Shown here: in pieces, positions 37,401 to 46,200 of the stretch
How the letters are laid out: each line of letters starts with the position of its first letter
Numbering within the stretch: the first letter of the stretch is position 1
NCBI RefSeq assembly: GCF_042685645.1
Contig: NZ_JBHUNX010000001.1
Span: forward strand, 1,736,001-1,800,000
DNA length: 64,000 nucleotides
Origin: Salininema proteolyticum
GTDB taxonomy: Bacteria; Actinomycetota; Actinomycetes; Mycobacteriales; Micromonosporaceae
Direction: 5' to 3'
Program-made: the position numbers and the translations under genes
Notes under the pieces: model-generated
The model's input: only the letters and a program-made list of their open reading frames with translations
What the model was told of the DNA's origin: nothing
The model's database searches: none

Positions 37401-37535
37401 GACGGGGATCGGCTCGCCGTCGACCACATGGGCGGCGATCTGGAGCGGGTGCGGGTCGGAGTAGACCGCCGGGCGCAGGCGCTCGGCCAGCACGCGGGTG
37501 ATTCGGCCTATGGTCAGGTCCTGGTTGTCATGCAT
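34500..37535 (-). CDS. GH38 alpha-mannosidase
   Basis: Retaining zinc-dependent exo-alpha-mannosidase of 1011 aa, no signal peptide, so intracellular. An N-terminal beta-domain (about 1-240) precedes the catalytic barrel. GHAHIDSAWLWP supplies zinc ligands (around His 262 and Asp 264) and WLPDSFGYSGALPQ the nucleophile Asp 374. QFHDILPGTS is the third family block, and a long beta-sandwich follows. The ATG at 37535 is preferred over a GTG nine bases upstream because AGGAAG is correctly spaced only for it. It would trim alpha-linked mannose from imported N-glycan. It shows the ~1000-aa architecture of bacterial and yeast-vacuolar type GH38. Confidence 0.93.
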   Translation of the reverse strand: MHDNQDLTIGRITRVLAERLRPAVYSDPHPLQIAAHVVDGEPIPVAQGLEADYAPVAVGDRWGRAWDTTWLRLTGEVPASFAGRRVEIVADLGFDINMPGFQAEGLVYTADGAAVRSLNPRAQWIPVSPEARGGEKIEYFVEAASNPVLLDYHPFLPTEQGDVLTSSDEQLYRVRRVDVCVFEEEVFELVHDIEVLHQLAAELPEDSARRAKILRALDAALDRVDLRDIPATAADGRAELQGVLSSPAEPSAHRISAVGHAHIDSAWLWPLRETVRKVARTSSSMATLLDEDDDFVHAMSSAQQYAWVKQERPEVFARIKKAVESGRFVPIGGMWVEPDAVLPSGESFIRQISQGQRFFREEFGVECKGAWLPDSFGYSGALPQILVGAGFDWFLTQKISWNQVNRFPHHSFLWEGNDGSRIFTHFPPMDTYNAQLSGEEVARAARQFKEKSVARHSLAPTGWGDGGGGATREMLARAKRMADLEGSPQVVFESPNDFFDKAMAELPDPGVWRGELYLELHRGTFTTQHLTKQGNRTSERLLAEAELWAAAAAVRAGREYPYDELDSLWQEVLLLQFHDILPGTSIAWVHREAEERYERVATALRRIISESLTALDASAGADGLDAAPVDAELAVNAAPVAQRGVPAGAVAVAEPAAPSSARAEVGVFVLESESVRVEVDGSGHVRSLVDRATGREAIAQGRVGNALQLHQDFPNMWDAWDVDAHYFAMREDLDGPAEVTVDGDAIAVKREFGNSSITQRLSLSDDGRVLVVDCDIDWQEEEKFLKLAFPVEVFTDEVAAETQFGYHRRANHTNTSWEAARFETHAQRWFLVQEPGFGVAFLNESSHGFDVGRESNGREVVQNARFSLLRAPKFPDPRADRGRHRMRFGVLVGATPESATEAGWALQAPLRAATGSEVPALASSLDPAVIVSAVKLADDRSGDVVVRVYESSGSRVSTSIELAGLPVGTVVDADLIERPGEATETTQTPEGTVRVPVTLRPFEVKTFRVQR

Positions 37536-37552
37536 CAGCGGCACTTCCTAAC

Positions 37553-37578
37553 TCGCGCGCACGCCGTCGTGCGCGCGA
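37553..37578 (-). other. Intra-operon hairpin between the GH5 and GH38 genes
   Basis: TCGCGCGCAC and GTGCGCGCGA form a perfect 10-bp stem around GCCGTC, ending 17 bases before the GH38 start. It may tune the ratio of the two gene products by RNA stability or partial termination. Confidence 0.5.
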
Positions 37579-37589
37579 ACGGTGTTCGT

Positions 37590-38744
37590 TCAAATCAGGC
37601 GGATCCGGGGGTGCCCGCCGTTCCGGGCCCGGTCCATGTAGGTCGTCCAGAAGCCGCCCCCGGGGCCGAGGGCGTCGCGGCCGCCGACGGCGGCCAGGTT
37701 CAGGTCTATCACGTCGTCGGCCGCCGGCGGGGCCTCGGCCTTGCGGGCTGCGGCGACGGCGTCGCGCACGCGTCGGCCCTCGGGTTTGATCCGGCCGTGC
37801 TCGTCGATCAGGCCGAGGTCGTACTCGACTTCGGGGAAGTCGGACATGCCGCGGCCGACGTCGTGCGAGCACCACCAGGTGATGCCGAACAGGTCCGGGG
37901 CGGCGGCGAGCTGTTCGACGGTCCCGTCGATGAAGTCGGGGACGGACTCGGCCGGGAGCACGTTGCGCGGCGCGCCGAGTTCCTGCGCCCAGACCTCGCG
38001 CTCCGGGTCGGTCTGGAAGGCGCGCGCGAGCTCGACCATGTAGCGGGCGTGCGCGCGGGTCTCGAACGAGTCGGCCCCGTACTTCTGGGCGGTGCCGTTG
38101 AAGACCCAGGAGTGCACGACGCTGAGGTCGCCCTGGCGGGCGACGTGGTCGAGCGTGAACGGCTGGGTGTCGTCGTACCAGCTCGCGTCGTAGCAGGCGT
38201 GCAGGGCGAGCAGGTCCGGCGCGCCGGCGCGGATCGCGCCCAGCATCCGGTCCAGCCAGGCCGTGACCTGTGCGCTGGTCGACGGGTGGGGACTCGGGTG
38301 CACGGTGCCGGTGAACTGGTTGACCTCGTTGCCCACGGTCACGGCGAACGCGTTCGGGTGCGCCGCGACGGTGCGCGCGAGCGTCTCCAGGTACAGGGCG
38401 GTCGCCGCGACCGCGTCCTCATCGGTGAACATGTTGCGCTCATGCCACGTCACCAGCCAGGACGGCAGGAGGTCGAAACTCGACAAGTGCCCTTGCAGTC
38501 CGTCGACGGCCACATCGAGGCCGCGTTCGGCGGCGAGTTCGATGACCCGGTCGAGATGACGCAGCGCCGCCGCGCTGACCACGGCGGGATTGGGTTGGAA
38601 GATCGGCCACAGGGGGAACACGCGCACATGGTCGGCGCCGAGTTCGCAAATCGCGTCGAAGTCCCTGGCGACCTCGCCGGCGTCGAAGTCCACCCAGTGG
38701 TGGAACCATCCGACGCGGGGGGTGTAGTTGACGCCAAACCTCAT
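37590..38744 (-). CDS. GH5 glycosidase, GH5_18-like beta-mannosidase
   Basis: Clan GH-A TIM-barrel enzyme of 384 aa without a signal peptide. It opens MRFGVNYTPRVGWFHHWVDF, then HVRVFPLWPIFQPN. The acid/base is Glu 140 in VTVGNEVNQF and the nucleophile Glu 255 in VWAQELGAPR. This architecture matches what I know of GH5_18, whose bifidobacterial members split Man-beta-1,4-GlcNAc, the core left after Endo H and alpha-mannosidases have acted. That fits the locus exactly, though the subfamily call is from memory. First gene of the operon; a LacI-type box lies 31 bases ahead of its start. Confidence 0.75.
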   Translation of the reverse strand: MRFGVNYTPRVGWFHHWVDFDAGEVARDFDAICELGADHVRVFPLWPIFQPNPAVVSAAALRHLDRVIELAAERGLDVAVDGLQGHLSSFDLLPSWLVTWHERNMFTDEDAVAATALYLETLARTVAAHPNAFAVTVGNEVNQFTGTVHPSPHPSTSAQVTAWLDRMLGAIRAGAPDLLALHACYDASWYDDTQPFTLDHVARQGDLSVVHSWVFNGTAQKYGADSFETRAHARYMVELARAFQTDPEREVWAQELGAPRNVLPAESVPDFIDGTVEQLAAAPDLFGITWWCSHDVGRGMSDFPEVEYDLGLIDEHGRIKPEGRRVRDAVAAARKAEAPPAADDVIDLNLAAVGGRDALGPGGGFWTTYMDRARNGGHPRIRLI

Positions 38745-38775
38745 GGGGATGCCTCTCTGGATCGCTGTCCCCGTC

Positions 38776-38791
38776 AGTATAGCGCTTTAGT
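38776..38791. promoter_or_regulatory. LacI-type operator in front of the glycosidase operon
   Basis: AGTATAGCGCTTTAGT, or ACTAAAGCGCTATACT on the other strand, belongs to the consensus ACTAWAGCGCTNWAGT shared with sites at 39959 and 47449. The AGCGCT centre is the usual LacI-family core. It lies between the GH5 start and the lacI gene. Confidence 0.8.
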
Positions 38792-38835
38792 GACGTGTCA
38801 TCGACCCTGGCCCCGGGGCTCAAGCTATCGTGGAC

Positions 38836-38851
38836 GATAAAGCAGTTGAGT
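38836..38851. promoter_or_regulatory. Degenerate LacI-type site in the lacI leader
   Basis: GATAAAGCAGTTGAGT matches the locus consensus at 10 of 16 positions and lies directly before the AAGGAG of lacI. It could allow weak autoregulation. Confidence 0.35.
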
Positions 38852-38864
38852 CAAGGAGTCCGAC

Positions 38865-39914
38865 ATGGTCAACACCCACGATCACACCGAACCGCCGCGC
38901 AAGCGCAAGCGCGTGACGATCGCCGACATCGCCCAGCGGGCGGGCGTGACCAGCGGCGCCGTCTCGCTCGCGGTCAACGGCAAGCCCGGCGTCTCCGACG
39001 CCACCCGCGCCCGGATCCTCGACGTGGCGCGGGAGCTGCGCTGGCGCCCGAGCCACGCGGCGCAGACGCTGATGGGAAAGAACTCCGAGGCGGTGGGCCT
39101 CGTGCTCGCCCGGCCGGCGGAGGTGATCGGCGAAGAGATCTTCTTCTCCAAGTTCATAGCGGGCGTGCAGTCCACGCTGAGCGGCCGCGGCTACTCGCTG
39201 ATGCTGCAGATGGCCGAGGACGCCACCGCGGAGTGCGCCATCCACCAGTCCTGGATCCTCGACGGGAGGGTCGACGGCGTCCTGGTCCTCGACCCGCGCA
39301 TCGACGACCCGCGCGTCGAGGCCCTCGCGAGCCTGGACCACCCGACGGTGGTGGTGGGCGGCGAGACCGACCACGGCTCGGTGCGGTCGGTCCGGGTCGA
39401 CAACGCCGGCGCCATGCGCCTGATCATGGACCACCTCCACGGCCTCGGCCACGACCGCGTCGCCTACATCACCGGCGACCAGGCGTTCCGTCACATCAGC
39501 GAGCGGATGGACGCCTTCGCGCAGTTCTGCGTCGACCAGGGCGTGTGGGGCCAGACGCTGGCCGGGAACTTCGACCCGGCGCGAGCGCGGGAGGCGACCG
39601 CGCGGCTGGCGGGAGCGCCCCACCCGCCCACCGCGATCGTCTACGACAGCGAAGTGATGACGATAGCCGGAATGAGCACGCTCGCCTCCCTCGGCCTGCG
39701 AGTCCCCGGCGACGTCTCAGTGCTGTCGTGGGAGGACTCCACCACCTGCCAGGTACTGCACCCCACGATCACCGCGCTCAGCCGCGACGCCGTGTCGCTC
39801 GGACGCACCGCCGCTGCGGAGATCCTGCAGCTCATCGCCGGAAAACCCGTGGAGCAGGGGACGGTGGAGAGCCGGGTGGTCCACCGCGAGTCGACATCTG
39901 CGCCCGAATCGTGA
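38865..39914 (+). CDS. LacI-family repressor of the N-glycan locus
   Basis: 349 aa. A basic N-terminus (PPRKRKRV) precedes the HTH TIADIAQRAGVTSGAVSLAV and hinge RPSHAAQTLMGKNS. The effector domain has FFSKFIAGVQSTLSGRGYS, DGVLVLDPRIDDPRV and VSVLSWEDSTTCQVLHPTIT. AAGGAG precedes the ATG. The gene sits between the divergent glycosidase operon and the ABC/GH92 operon, with palindromes of one consensus before each, so it most likely represses all of them until a mannose-containing sugar binds. Confidence 0.9.
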   Translation: MVNTHDHTEPPRKRKRVTIADIAQRAGVTSGAVSLAVNGKPGVSDATRARILDVARELRWRPSHAAQTLMGKNSEAVGLVLARPAEVIGEEIFFSKFIAGVQSTLSGRGYSLMLQMAEDATAECAIHQSWILDGRVDGVLVLDPRIDDPRVEALASLDHPTVVVGGETDHGSVRSVRVDNAGAMRLIMDHLHGLGHDRVAYITGDQAFRHISERMDAFAQFCVDQGVWGQTLAGNFDPARAREATARLAGAPHPPTAIVYDSEVMTIAGMSTLASLGLRVPGDVSVLSWEDSTTCQVLHPTITALSRDAVSLGRTAAAEILQLIAGKPVEQGTVESRVVHRESTSAPES

Positions 39915-39958
39915 CCATGCCTCGCTTGACAACCGCCGGGCCGCAGTGATTAGATTCG

Positions 39959-39974
39959 ACTAAAGCGCTGTAGT
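39959..39974. promoter_or_regulatory. LacI-type operator in front of the sugar ABC transporter operon
   Basis: ACTAAAGCGCTGTAGT, 56 bases before the binding-protein start, follows the same consensus as the sites at 38776 and 47449. Confidence 0.8.
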
Positions 39975-40030
39975 ATCTGGTCCCCATCCGGATCTAGTGC
40001 CCCCATTATCAGTTCAAGGAAGAGTTGACG

Positions 40031-41332
40031 ATGAAGCCAATCACAAGCCTGGGCAAGGCCTCGGCCGTCGCCGCGGCCGGAGCCCTACTCCTCACCGGAT
40101 GCACCGGCGGCGTCCCGGAGACCACCGACGGCGGACCCATAGACACCTCCGGCGACCTCAGCGGAACCGTCAAGTTCCAGACCTGGTCGCTCAAGAACGA
40201 GAAGTTCACCCCCTACTTCGAGGACGTCATCGCGGCCTTCGAGAAAGAGCACCCCGACGTCACGGTCGAATGGATCGACCAGCCCGGCGAAGGCTACCAG
40301 GACAAGATCCTCAGCCAGGCCAGCTCCGGCACCCTCCCCGACGTCCTCAACCTCCCGCCCGACGTGGCGTTCCCACTCGTCCAGGCGGACCAGCTGCTCG
40401 ACCTCTCCGAGGCCAAGCCCGAACTCGAAGAACAGTACAACGCCGGAGGCTGGGAGGCCTACAGCCAGTTCACCGGCTCCGACGGCACCTACGGCCTCCC
40501 CTGGTACCTCGGCAGCGACGTCTCGTGGTGGAACCTCGACGAGCTCGAGTCCTACGGCGTGTCCCAGGACGACCTGCCCACCACCGTCGACGGCTGGCTG
40601 GACCTCGGCGAGAAGGTCGCCGCCGAGTCCGACGGCGACACCATGCTGGTGTCCGCCATGCCGACCATGGACGTCCTGCTCGCCAACGGCATCGAGCTGA
40701 TGGACGAGGACGGGACGTTCGTCTTCGACACCCCCGAGGCCGCCGACCTGGTGCAGGGCTACGCCGACGCCTACGCCGCCGGAGCCATGCCGGCCGAGGC
40801 GCTGACCGGCAGCTACGCCGGCAACGCGGAAATGTACCTGCAGGGCAAGGTCTCCTACACCACCGGCGGCCCCGGATTCGCCGGCGACCTCGAGACCAAG
40901 GCCCCGTCCCTGCTGGAGAAGACGGTCGCCACGCCCCGCCCGGGCACGCCCCCGCTCTTCGTCCAGGGCCTCAACGTCGCCAACACCTCGGAGAACAAGC
41001 CCGCGGCACTCGCCTTCGCCGAGTTCGTCACCAACCAGGAGAACCAGGTCGAGTTCACGACGCTGGCCGCCGGCTTCGCCCCCGGCACCGCTGAGGGCGC
41101 CGACGAGGTCGCCGAGACCGTCGCGAAGGACATGGAACCCGCCCAGGCCGAGGCGCTGAACGTCATGTTCGACGCCCTCGACGGCGCTCGCGCCATGCCG
41201 TTCCAGTGGACCGACGCCATGACCGACTACGCCACCCAGCAGCTGGCGCTCGCGGTGCGGGGGGACATCTCCGCCGCGGAGGCTCTCGAACTGACCGCCG
41301 AGTACTCGAACGAGAACCGCATCGACGAGTAG
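40031..41332 (+). CDS. Sugar ABC transporter substrate-binding lipoprotein
   Basis: 433 aa; lipobox LLLTGC at residues 18-23, so anchored to the outer face of the membrane. It follows the family 1 extracellular solute-binding pattern (PF01547/13416): GTVKFQTWSLKNEKFTPYFE, EKEHPDVTVEWIDQPGEGYQ, and SGTLPDVLNLPPDV. Aromatic residues in YGLPWYLGSDVSWWN probably stack on sugar rings. The ATG at 40031 has AAGGAAG ahead; a TTG two codons earlier is less well spaced. Context suggests the ligand is a mannose-rich oligosaccharide released by the Endo H-like enzyme. Confidence 0.92.
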   Translation: MKPITSLGKASAVAAAGALLLTGCTGGVPETTDGGPIDTSGDLSGTVKFQTWSLKNEKFTPYFEDVIAAFEKEHPDVTVEWIDQPGEGYQDKILSQASSGTLPDVLNLPPDVAFPLVQADQLLDLSEAKPELEEQYNAGGWEAYSQFTGSDGTYGLPWYLGSDVSWWNLDELESYGVSQDDLPTTVDGWLDLGEKVAAESDGDTMLVSAMPTMDVLLANGIELMDEDGTFVFDTPEAADLVQGYADAYAAGAMPAEALTGSYAGNAEMYLQGKVSYTTGGPGFAGDLETKAPSLLEKTVATPRPGTPPLFVQGLNVANTSENKPAALAFAEFVTNQENQVEFTTLAAGFAPGTAEGADEVAETVAKDMEPAQAEALNVMFDALDGARAMPFQWTDAMTDYATQQLALAVRGDISAAEALELTAEYSNENRIDE

Positions 41333-41388
41333 CCGGCCCCGGCCGACGCCCTCGTGAAGGACACCAGTGCCCAGACGAAAGCAGAGCA

Positions 41389-42276
41389 ATGAGATCCCAT
41401 AAATGGTTCACCCCCTGGCTCCTCCTCGGACCGGCCCTGATCTGGGTGCTGGTGTTCTCCTTGTGGCCGTTCATCAACACGGTCATATTGAGCTTCACGA
41501 ACGCCCGCCCGCTGCGCCCGGCCGAACCGGTCGGATTCGCGCAGTACGAACGCCTGCTCACCGACGAGCAGTTCGGGTACGCGCTCATCACCTGCCTGAT
41601 CTACGTGGTGGTGTGCGTGCCCCTCCTGACGGTTCTGCCGCTGCTGCTGGCGCTCCTGGTCGAGAAGACCATCCCCGGGATCGCGTTCTTCCGCACCACC
41701 TTCTACTTCCCGGTGGTCGCGTCGGTGGTCGTCGTCGCGCTCATCTGGAGCTGGATCTTCGACAGCCAGGGGGTCCTCAACCAGGCGCTTGAGTGGATGG
41801 GCCTGACCGACAAGCCCATCGCCTTCCTCGTGGACCGGTGGTGGCTGCTGGCCACCGCCATCCTGCTGACCGTCTGGAAGGGACTCGGCTTCTACATGGT
41901 CGTGTACCTGGCTGCGCTCGGCAATGTCGGCAAGGAGCAGCACGAGGCCGCCATGGTGGACGGCGCGGGGCCGATCCGCCGCTTCGTCAGCATCACCATC
42001 CCCAGCGTGCGGGGAGCGATGATGCTCGTCTCCGCGCTGATCGCGGTCGCGGCGATGCGCGTGTTCACCGAGCTCGACATCCTCTCCAACGGCACCGGCG
42101 GTCCCGGCGGCTACGACATGTCCATCGTCATGCTCATCCGCCAGGTCGGCTCCGGCCTCAACGGGAACCTGGGTTACGCCGCCGCGATCAGCGTGGCGCT
42201 GTTCCTGTTGACGCTGATCCCGCTCAGCGCCATCGCATTCATGAACCGCGAGAAGAAGGCGAAGGTCCCGGCATGA
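41389..42276 (+). CDS. Sugar ABC transporter permease, MalF type
   Basis: 295 aa, six hydrophobic helices. The EAA loop contacting the ATPase reads EQHEAAMVDGAGPIRRFVSITIP, standard for carbohydrate uptake family 1 permeases. Other typical blocks are FFRTTFYFPVVASVVVVALI and WKGLGFYMVVYLAALGNV. It ends with ATGA overlapping the next gene. Works with the binding protein at 40031 and the second permease; no ATPase gene is present in the locus. Confidence 0.92.
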   Translation: MRSHKWFTPWLLLGPALIWVLVFSLWPFINTVILSFTNARPLRPAEPVGFAQYERLLTDEQFGYALITCLIYVVVCVPLLTVLPLLLALLVEKTIPGIAFFRTTFYFPVVASVVVVALIWSWIFDSQGVLNQALEWMGLTDKPIAFLVDRWWLLATAILLTVWKGLGFYMVVYLAALGNVGKEQHEAAMVDGAGPIRRFVSITIPSVRGAMMLVSALIAVAAMRVFTELDILSNGTGGPGGYDMSIVMLIRQVGSGLNGNLGYAAAISVALFLLTLIPLSAIAFMNREKKAKVPA

Positions 42277-43205
42277 CCCTCACGACCGAACGTCCGACCA
42301 CCGCCACCGAGGCCCCCGCGAAGGCGAAGAAGGTCCGCAGGGAGCGCCCCTACCGGCGCCGCGGCGGCAGCGACTTCACCAAGCCCACCCTGACCGGCCT
42401 GATCCTGCGGTACGCGCTGCTGGTCGGGATCCTGGCGCTGGTGATCGGCCCCTTCCTGTGGCAGCTGTCCACCTCCTTCAAGGGGCCGCAAGAGGACCTC
42501 TACTCGTTCCCGCCGAAGCTGATCCCCGAGGATCCGACCTTCGGGAACTACAGCACCGTCACCGACATCGTCCCGGTGTACCGCTACGCGCTGCACTCGC
42601 TGCTGGTCTCGCTCGGGTCGGTCGTCACCAACGTCGTCCTGTCCGTCATCGGCGGGTACGCCCTGGCGTGCATGAGGTTCCGCGGCAAGTTCATCGCGCT
42701 GGGCATCCTGCTGTCGACGATGCTCCTGCCGGGCGAAGTGACGGTCACGAGCAACCTGCTCACGATCAACGCGCTCGGCCTGGGGAACACGCTGTGGGGA
42801 GTGTTCCTGCCCGGCGCGATCGCCGCCATGAACGTCCTGCTCATCGCGACCGCCTGCCGGATGATCCCGAAGGAGGTCCTGGACGCCGCGACCGTCGACG
42901 GGGCTACGACCTGGCAGCGCATCAGGCACATCGTCTGGCCGAACGTGCGCGGCATGGCGAGCGTCGTCGCCATCTTCACCTTCATCGGGCAGTGGGACGA
43001 CTACCTGTGGCCGCTGATGGTGCTGACCGAACCGGACAACTACACGCTGACCGTCGGCATGGCCTACCTGAACAGCAACTTCTCACCGGACCCGCGCCTC
43101 GTCGCCGCGGGCACGATGGTCGCCCTGATCCCGATCGTGGTGATGTTCTCCATCACGCAGCGCTACTTCTTCAAGGGCGTGCAGGACGGAGCGGTGAAAG
43201 GGTGA
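42273..43205 (+). CDS. Sugar ABC transporter permease, MalG type
   Basis: 310 aa. A basic cytosolic N-terminus (about 40 aa) leads to six helices. The EAA loop is KEVLDAATVDGATTWQRIRH, followed by FTFIGQWDDYLWPLMVL, characteristic of MalG-like permeases. Start ATG overlaps the previous stop (ATGA) and its own stop overlaps the GH92 start (GTGA), so importer and alpha-mannosidase are translationally linked. As in Streptomyces, a shared MsiK-type ATPase encoded elsewhere probably energises it. Confidence 0.92.
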   Translation: MTLTTERPTTATEAPAKAKKVRRERPYRRRGGSDFTKPTLTGLILRYALLVGILALVIGPFLWQLSTSFKGPQEDLYSFPPKLIPEDPTFGNYSTVTDIVPVYRYALHSLLVSLGSVVTNVVLSVIGGYALACMRFRGKFIALGILLSTMLLPGEVTVTSNLLTINALGLGNTLWGVFLPGAIAAMNVLLIATACRMIPKEVLDAATVDGATTWQRIRHIVWPNVRGMASVVAIFTFIGQWDDYLWPLMVLTEPDNYTLTVGMAYLNSNFSPDPRLVAAGTMVALIPIVVMFSITQRYFFKGVQDGAVKG

Positions 43206-46200
43206 GCGCTCGAACTCCCTCGCTGACTCCGGCCGACGGCCCCGCCGACCCGCCCTCGTCACGCCCGAACGCGGGAGTCCTGGGCGGGCAGGTCTTCGCC
43301 TACCGCTTCGACCCGGCGCAAGGCGCACAGCGCCTCGCGGTTCCCGGCCTGGACCGGGTGACGATCGCGGAGGACACGGTCGTGGAGTGGGCCTTCTACG
43401 CGGACGGCCCCGACGCCGCGCACGCGCCGCACGCCGCCTTGGCCGTCGCGGTCGACGTCCGCTTCGACGACGGTTCGCGCATGAGCGACGAGCCGCGCCT
43501 CCGCGACCGCTACGGCTTCCCCGTGACGGCGGATCCGCAGTTCGAGTCGGCCTGGTCGATGCCCGAGCAGTGGAACGCCGACGCGGTGCCCCTGGAGGCG
43601 TGGGCGGGGCGCCGCGGAGCCGTCGAGGTCGTGCTGGGGTCCGACGCCCTGTCCGGCGGGTATTCCGGCGAGGTCTCCGGTTTCGTCGAGGTCGTCGTCG
43701 GGCGCCGGGCCACCGGCCGGGCCCCGTCTCCCGCCGAGCGGGTCGACACCCGCCGCGGCAGCCACTCCGGTTCGCGGTTCTCGCGAGGGAACACGATCCC
43801 CATCGTGGCCCGACCCCACGGTTTCTGCTTCCTTACCCCGGCGACCGACGCCTCCGATCCCCGCTGGCCGTACCGGTGGTCGGTGCATGACGACCCGCCG
43901 GGCCGCCGACTGGAAGCGGTCCAGTTCTCGCACCAGCCGAGCCCGTGGATCGGCGACCGCGGCGTCCTGCAGCTCATGCCCTTCCAAGGCTCGGCGCACT
44001 CGTCGCGTTCCCGGCGCCGCCGGTGGATCGAGCCCGGGACAGAGGCCGCCCGTCCGCACTCCTACAGCGCCGACCTGGACGGAGGCCTGCGGATCGAGGC
44101 CACCGCGACCGATCACGGCGGGGCCTTCCGCGCGACGGCGTCCGACCCGTCGCGGACGGTGGGGTTCGTCGTGGACCAGCTGACGGACGCCGGACACCTG
44201 GACTTGGCTCCGGACGGCGTCTTCCACGGGTGGGTGCCCGAAGGCGACACCGACTGGGGCAATCCGCCGCGGACCTACTTCGCCGGACGAGTCCTCTCGC
44301 CGGTGACCGGAACCGGGCGGCTGGACGACGACGGCCGCCCTCGTGTGGCGGGCTTCGTGGCCGGCCCGGAATCGGTCGAAGTGCGTGTGGCGCAGTCGTT
44401 CCTATCCGTGGAGCAGGCGCGGAGAGCGCTGGAGCGGGAGCTCGCACCGGAGCGCTCGTTCGACGATCTCCGCGACGGCCTGCGCGAAGAGTGGGACCGA
44501 TTGCTCGGGGCGGTCGGCCTTCCCGAACCGGACCCGCAGGAGCTTCCTTTCCGCTCGCTGGCGGAGGAAGAGGACCGGGACCGCGTCGCGAGCGCCCTGT
44601 ACCGTCTCCACCTCTATCCCAACAGCGCCTCGGAGAACACCGGCACCGCTTCCTCGCCCGAATGGCGGTTCGCGGACCCGATGGTCCCCAGTGGACCAGA
44701 CGGGCCGCCGTCGGCCGAGGGGAAGTTCTTCGTGAACAACGGCTACTGGGACACCTACCGCACGTCCTGGTCGGCGTTCGCGCTGCTCGACCCCGAGTCG
44801 ACCGGCGAAATGCTCGACGGGCTCCTGCAGCAGTGGCGGCGGGGCGGATACATGGCGCGGTGGAGCGCGCCCGGCTACGTCGACTGCATGGTGGGCACCT
44901 CCAGCGATCAGATCTTCGCCGACGCCGCGCGGTGGGGCGTTCCGTTCGCGAGCGAGGACGCGTTCGCGAGCGCCTGGCGCAACGCCTGCGAGCCGTCGGC
45001 CGACCCGAAGCGCGGCCGCAAGGGCATTGCCCGAGCGCGGTTCACCGGATACGTCTCTCGCGACGTCCCGGAGGGAATGAGCTGGAGCCTGGAGAACGCG
45101 GTCAGCGACGACGCGATCGCGCGGTTCGCCTCCATCCTGGAGGGGTCGGTTTCGGGTCCAGGCGCCGCGCGGTACGGGGCCTTCGCGCGCTACTTCGCCA
45201 ACCGGGCGCGCTCCTATCGCGGTCTCTTCGACGCCGAGCGCGGCTTCTTCCGCGGGCGCGGCGGCGACGGCTCGTTCTCCGAGGAGCCGTTCGATCCGCG
45301 GGTGTGGGGCGGCGACAACGTCGAGACGAACGCCTGGGGCATGTCGGTGAGCCCCGTGCACGACGGGCCGGGCCTCGCCGAGCTGTACGGCGGGCCCGCC
45401 GGCCTGCGGGCGCACCTCGACCGGCTCTTCGCCGAACCCGAGACGGCGGACGAGGCGTTCGGCGGCACCTATGGCACCGTCATCCACGAGCAGCGCGAGG
45501 CGCGGGCGCTGCGGTCGGGGATGTGCGCGATCTCGAACCAGCCGGCCCACCACATCCCGTGGACCCACGTGTTCGGCGACGAACCGTGGCGCGCCGGAGC
45601 GACGGTGCACGGCCTCGCCCGCCGGTTGTTCACCGGTGCGGTGATCGGCCAGGGCTTCCCCGGCGACGAGGACAACGGCGAGATGAGCATGTGGTGGCTG
45701 TGGTCGGCTCTGGGGCTGTATCCGCTGGTGCTCGCTTCCGGCGAGCTGCGCATCGGCAGTCCGCTGTTCGATGACGTGTCGGTGCGGCGCTCCGGGGGCG
45801 GTCGGCTGCGGATACGCTCGCACCGCCTGTCGCCGGAGGCCCACTACCTGGTCGAGGCCCGTCTCGACGGGGCGGTGCTGGACCGGCCGGTTCTCGAGGT
45901 GGACCGCTTGGAGGGCGACGCCGACCTCGATCTGGTCTTCACCGACTCCTCCGCCGAGGCCGACCAGAGCCCGCTGTGGCAGGGCCCGGCCGAGGTGCGG
46001 CCGTGGCGGCCGGACCTCACCGGGGGCTCCGGCGAGCCGATCGGTTCGCCGTCCGCGTCCGCGGCGCTGTTCGACGACGGCGCCTCGGGCTCGCGAGTGC
46101 AGCTGGCGCCGGGCGACTGGGCCGGTTGGCGGTTCGACGAGCCGGGCCGGATCACCGACGTGACGGTGACGACGGCACCCGGCGATGACACGGCCGCGTC

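Noticed and set aside
36168..38840. Plus-strand reading of about 890 codons opposite the GH38 and GH5 genes
   Set aside because: Antisense shadow without recognisable domains.
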